64,000 bases of DNA from contig VSSA01000004.1 of assembly GCA_008123405.1 (NCBI GenBank), positions 62,001-126,000 on the forward strand, in the 5' to 3' direction. Below, piece by piece: positions 61,096-64,000 of this stretch (its first letter is position 1; every line of letters begins with the position of its first letter). The translations under genes were made by a program, and so were the position numbers. The DNA comes from Nocardioides sp. BGMRC 2183. Lineage in GTDB: Bacteria > Actinomycetota > Actinomycetes > Propionibacteriales > Nocardioidaceae. Under the pieces are notes generated by a model. The model made no database searches. It was given only the letters and a program-made list of their open reading frames with translations, and was not told where the DNA came from.

Positions 61096-62139
61096 ATGAC
61101 CACAAGCCAGAGCCCTCAGGAGCGGGGACCGGTGATCCGCACGGTCGGACTCACCCGTCACTTCACCCGCAACAAGACCACGATCGAGGCCGTCGCCGGA
61201 CTCGACCTGGAGATCGCCGCCGGCGAGCTCGTCGCCTTCCTCGGACCCAACGGCGCGGGGAAATCGACCACGCTGCGGATGCTGACCACGCTGATCGCGC
61301 CGACCTCCGGCAGCGCCGAGGTGGCCGGGTACGACGTCGTGCGGGACCGCGCCGCGGTCCGCCGCTCGATCGGGTACGTCGGCCAGGGCAATGCAGCCGG
61401 ACACCAGTTCCGCGGTCGCGACGAGATCTACTGCCAGGCGCGCGCCCACGGACTCTCGAGGTCGGTCGCGAAGGAGAGGACCGCGGCGCTGCTCGACGCC
61501 TTCGACTTGAGCCAGCACGCCGACGTGCCGGTGGCCCGGCTCTCGGGTGGTCAGCGGCGACGCCTGGACGTCGCGATCGGGCTCGTGCAGCAGCCGCCGG
61601 TGCTCTTCCTCGACGAGCCCTCGACCGGTCTCGATCCGCAGAACCGGGTGAACCTGCAGGAGCAGGTCCGGCGCCTCAACACCGACCTCGGCACCACGAT
61701 CGTGCTGACCACCCACTACCTGGAGGAGGCCGACGCCCTGGCCGGGCGGGTGATCGTGGTCGACCACGGACGGGTGATCGCCGACGACACCGCCGCCGCG
61801 CTCAAGTCGGCGCTCGGCGACCTGATCGCGATGGAGTTCACCGATGTCGAGGCCGCGGGCGCTGCGGCCGAGCGCGCCGATCGCGTCCCCGGCGCGCAGG
61901 TGCGGGTGCAGGGCAGCCGGGTGGAGCTGCGGGCGGCGTACGGGCGGGATCTGGCACCGGGACTGGTCAGCGACCTCGCAGCCACCGGCACACCGGTGGC
62001 GCGGCTCGAGGTCGTCGGACCGACGCTCGACGACGTCTTCCTCGACCTGACCGGTCGCAGCCTGCGTGAGGCACAGCAGGAGGCGGACGGGACCGACCCG
62101 TCTGCTCAGAGCACGACCGATCAGGAGGTCGCAGCATGA
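61096..62139 (+). CDS. DrrA-like ABC transporter ATP-binding protein
   Basis: A 347-residue ATPase of the daunorubicin-resistance type. Walker A is GPNGAGKSTTL, signature ARLSGGQRRRLDVAIGL, Walker B VLFLDEPSTGLD and the C-terminal DrrA extension (about residues 230-325) with LEVVGPTLDDVFLDLTGRSL, characteristic of this subfamily. It pairs with the permease whose ATG overlaps its stop. Export of a hydrophobic compound is expected; the substrate is unknown. Confidence 0.92.
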   Translation: MTTSQSPQERGPVIRTVGLTRHFTRNKTTIEAVAGLDLEIAAGELVAFLGPNGAGKSTTLRMLTTLIAPTSGSAEVAGYDVVRDRAAVRRSIGYVGQGNAAGHQFRGRDEIYCQARAHGLSRSVAKERTAALLDAFDLSQHADVPVARLSGGQRRRLDVAIGLVQQPPVLFLDEPSTGLDPQNRVNLQEQVRRLNTDLGTTIVLTTHYLEEADALAGRVIVVDHGRVIADDTAAALKSALGDLIAMEFTDVEAAGAAAERADRVPGAQVRVQGSRVELRAAYGRDLAPGLVSDLAATGTPVARLEVVGPTLDDVFLDLTGRSLREAQQEADGTDPSAQSTTDQEVAA

Positions 62140-62954
62140 CCATCGAGATCACCGCCGGACCGACCCCGGCCGAGGCGATGCCGGTGGACCGGTCACTGCA
62201 GACCCGGCCGGTCGGCCTCCTCGCCGACATCGGCAATGTGCTCGTCCGCGAACTCCGTCCGATCCTGCGCCAGCCGGCATCCGTGCTCTTCGCGATGGTG
62301 CAGCCGCTGGTCTTCCTCGGCCTCTTCGCGCCGCTGTTGCCCGACACGGGGGAGGTCTCGGCGCTGCAGTGGTTCGTGCCCGGCATCGTCGCGATGACCG
62401 CACTGATGAGCGCCTCGTTCACCGGCGCCAACCTGTCGGAGGAGATCATCAGCGGCTCGTTCGAGCGTCTCCTGGTCTCCCCGGTCCGGCGCTCGGCGCT
62501 GTTGATCGGCAAGGCGCTGCGGGAGATGGTCCCGCTGGTGCTGCAGACCGCCGTGATCGTGGTCGTGGTCACGCCGTTCGCGTTCGATCTGCATCTCGGT
62601 GGGGTGCTGCTCGGCGTGGTCGTCTTGATCCCGTTCAGCGTGGGCATCGGCGCCCTCAGCCTGGCGCTCGCCGTCGCTGCGAAGGAACAGGCATGGGTCT
62701 TCTGGACCGTGCAGCAGACCGTGATCTTCCCGCTCCTGTTGCTGGCCGGGGTGCTGCTGCCGATCGACGGTGCGCCCGGATGGCTGCAGACCGCTGCGGA
62801 TCTGAACCCGCTGACCCACATCGTCACCGTGGAGCGGGCGCTCTTTGCCGGCAACTACCCGGTCGAGGACCTGATCGTGGGGTTCGGCGCCTCGCTCGCC
62901 GTCGGACTCGTCGGCCTGCTGGTCGGGGTGCGCGCGATGGACCGCGCCGACTGA
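62136..62954 (+). CDS. DrrB-like ABC transporter permease
   Basis: A 272-residue ABC-2 type permease with six helices. The conserved features are QPLVFLGLFAPLLP in the first helix region, EEIISGSFERLLVSPVRRSALLIGKALREM at the coupling helix (in outline) and LLLLAGVLLPIDGAPGWLQ with LNPLTHIVTVERAL. It is translationally coupled to the ATPase (ATGA). The pair is divergent from the WYL regulator. Confidence 0.92.
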   Translation: MTIEITAGPTPAEAMPVDRSLQTRPVGLLADIGNVLVRELRPILRQPASVLFAMVQPLVFLGLFAPLLPDTGEVSALQWFVPGIVAMTALMSASFTGANLSEEIISGSFERLLVSPVRRSALLIGKALREMVPLVLQTAVIVVVVTPFAFDLHLGGVLLGVVVLIPFSVGIGALSLALAVAAKEQAWVFWTVQQTVIFPLLLLAGVLLPIDGAPGWLQTAADLNPLTHIVTVERALFAGNYPVEDLIVGFGASLAVGLVGLLVGVRAMDRAD

Positions 62955-62985
62955 GCCGTGAATCCAAGCTGAGAGGGAGCAGATC

Positions 62986-63006
62986 TCTGAGCCCGCAGGA
63001 CTCAGA
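62986..63006. terminator. Small hairpin between convergent exporter and punA genes
   Basis: TCTGAG / CTCAGA arms (62986-62991 / 63001-63006) with a 9-nt loop overlap the punA stop. Short and without U-tract, so only a weak candidate terminator. Confidence 0.3.
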
Positions 63007-63805
63007 TGCGCGGCACCACCTGGCTGAGCAGTCCGCCCATCCGGGTGGCTGCCGCGCGTCCGGCTTCGAGCACCTCGGCGTGGTTGAGCGGCTCACCGGT
63101 GATCCCGGCGGCGAGGTTGGTGACCAGGCTGATCCCGAGGATCTCCATGCCGGCCTCCCGGGCGGCGATCGCCTCCAGGGTGGTGCTCATCCCGACCAGG
63201 TGGCCGCCGATCGCCCGGACCATCCCGATCTCGGCAGGGGTCTCGTAGTGCGGTCCGGGGAACTGGACGTAGATCCCCTCGTCCAGGGTGGGGTCGACCT
63301 CGCGGCACAGCTCGCGCAGACGTGAGGAGTAGAGGTCGGTCAGGTCGACGAAGTTCGCGCCGACGATGGGGGAGCGGCCGGTCAGGTTGATGTGATCGCT
63401 GATCAGCACCGGCTGGCCGGGGCTCCAGGTCTCCTTCAGGCCGCCACAGCCGTTCGTGAGCACGATCGCGCGACACCCCGCTGCAGCGGCGGTGCGCACC
63501 CCGTGGACGACCGCCTCCACGCCCTTCCCCTCGTAGTAGTGGGTGCGGCTGAGGAAGACCAGGAGCTGACGGTCACCGGCGGCCACCGACCGGATCTTTC
63601 CGGCGTGGCCAGCGACCGCGGCTGCGCTGAAGCCCGGGAGGTCGGTGGTCTCGATCTCGGCGGTCGGGGTGCCCAGCGCGTCGACCGCGGGCAGCCAGCC
63701 GGAGCCGAGCACCAGCGCGACATCGTGGCGCGCAACTCCGGTCAGCTCCGCGAGGCGGGCGGCGGCCTGGTCGGCCAGGGTGTACGGCGAAGGCTGCTCG
63801 GTCAC
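63002..63805 (-). CDS. punA: Purine-nucleoside phosphorylase
   Basis: A 267-residue trimeric-type (PNP class I) enzyme that phosphorolyses inosine, guanosine and deoxy forms to base and (deoxy)ribose-1-phosphate. Signatures are VLGSGW, GHAGKI, the phosphate-site [30 protein letters not shown] and the active-site [35 protein letters not shown] region with the purine-binding Glu and Asn (SLVTNLAAG). GTG 63805 lies 6 nt after TACGCT (leaderless pattern). It supplies substrate for the mutase and deoC encoded at 37.9-40.8 kb. Confidence 0.94.
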   Translation of the reverse strand: MTEQPSPYTLADQAAARLAELTGVARHDVALVLGSGWLPAVDALGTPTAEIETTDLPGFSAAAVAGHAGKIRSVAAGDRQLLVFLSRTHYYEGKGVEAVVHGVRTAAAAGCRAIVLTNGCGGLKETWSPGQPVLISDHINLTGRSPIVGANFVDLTDLYSSRLRELCREVDPTLDEGIYVQFPGPHYETPAEIGMVRAIGGHLVGMSTTLEAIAAREAGMEILGISLVTNLAAGITGEPLNHAEVLEAGRAAATRMGGLLSQVVPRI

Positions 63806-63884
63806 CGTGCGAGCGTAATCCCCGGTCCACCGATCTCGGCCACCGCGTGCAGCGGCTCGACGAGCGAGTCCGCGCAGAACGTTC

Positions 63885-64000
63885 TCAGAGTCCGGTGGAG
63901 CGGCAGTCGCGACGCCGGAGCGCGGCCACGTAGTCGGCCGGAGCGTCCGCGGCCTCGGCGGCATCGGCGAGCACGCCGAGGTAGGAGGCCGACGGGAGGC
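63885..64000 (-). CDS. C-terminal end of a gamma-glutamylcyclotransferase (partial)
   Basis: Only the last 37 residues plus stop are in the window. The segment [20 protein letters not shown] and the following [11 protein letters not shown] match the C-terminus of actinobacterial gamma-glutamylcyclotransferase-fold proteins (pattern PSxxYLxxLxxGA...PxDYxxxL). From memory of actinomycete genomes such a gene commonly precedes punA on the same strand, as here. The catalytic part is outside the window, so the assignment is moderate. Confidence 0.6.
   Translation of the reverse strand, partial: LPSASYLGVLADAAEAADAPADYVAALRRRDCRSTGL

Overview
The window is a high-GC actinobacterial chromosome segment, most likely from a Nocardioides-type organism (Nocardioidaceae). 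The evidence is the very high G+C at third codon positions, frequent GTG and TTG starts, many starts preceded 6-8 nt by a TANNNT -10 hexamer (leaderless messages), and a familiar actinomycete gene order: SCO4848-like protein, sdhCAB, mutAB-meaB, BMP-type nucleoside ABC transporter, deoA/add/deoC and punA. The genus is an inference. I see no phage, transposase, CRISPR array, rRNA or intact tRNA. No stretch longer than 300 bases lacks a gene; the largest gap (59682-59954) holds the heme-uptake promoter region.

Bases 1-5642 carry the end of a membrane-anchored protein (probably a D,D-carboxypeptidase), an SCO4848-family protein, and a copper/cytochrome oxidase module: membrane protein, PCu(A)C chaperone, Tat-exported DyP peroxidase, CopC and a CopD-CtaG fusion. 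Bases 5820-9438 are sdhCAB (minus strand). It faces a formate/oxalate-type module at 9672-15599: FdhF/YdeP oxidoreductase, FdhD, OFA-type transporter with a 42-residue small subunit, and a LysR regulator. A glycosyltransferase, mutAB-meaB (propionate route), a secreted ScyD/ScyE-like protein and an M20 amidohydrolase follow, to 24380.

Bases 24545-40790 are a nucleoside uptake and salvage region: BMP lipoprotein, ABC ATPase, two permeases, cytidine deaminase, a cytochrome P450, thymidine phosphorylase, MaoC hydratase, adenosine deaminase, a C39-like protein, a uridine-kinase-like protein, a catalytically incomplete ALDH paralogue, a full ALDH, deoC and a phosphohexo/pentomutase. punA at 63.0 kb completes it. 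Together these import nucleosides, deaminate and phosphorolyse them, isomerise the pentose phosphate, cleave deoxyribose-5-phosphate and oxidise the acetaldehyde.

Bases 40820-47606 hold two accessory oxidoreductase clusters: a MerR-controlled aldo/keto reductase with two matching 18-bp operators, and two SDRs divergent from an FMO, a TetR regulator and an alpha/beta hydrolase. Then come an unknown lipoprotein, a GntP permease and a DinB protein.

Bases 50856-60074 are a heme acquisition and degradation locus: heme oxygenase hmuO, a TetR regulator, and a tightly overlapping six-gene operon hmuT-hmuU-hmuV plus three secreted HtaA/HtaB-type proteins. Its control region has two iron boxes, and a 15-bp element is shared by the hmuO and hmuT promoters. 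A WYL regulator, a two-gene ABC exporter, punA and the end of a gamma-glutamylcyclotransferase finish the window.

The most unusual signals are regulatory. A GTAAGG-N4-CCTTAC box occurs at both hmuO and sdhC. The heme regulon shares a 15-mer. A 22-bp repeat family fills gaps between convergent genes. A 12-bp minisatellite lies upstream of deoC, and a hairpin sequesters the ScyD ribosome binding site.
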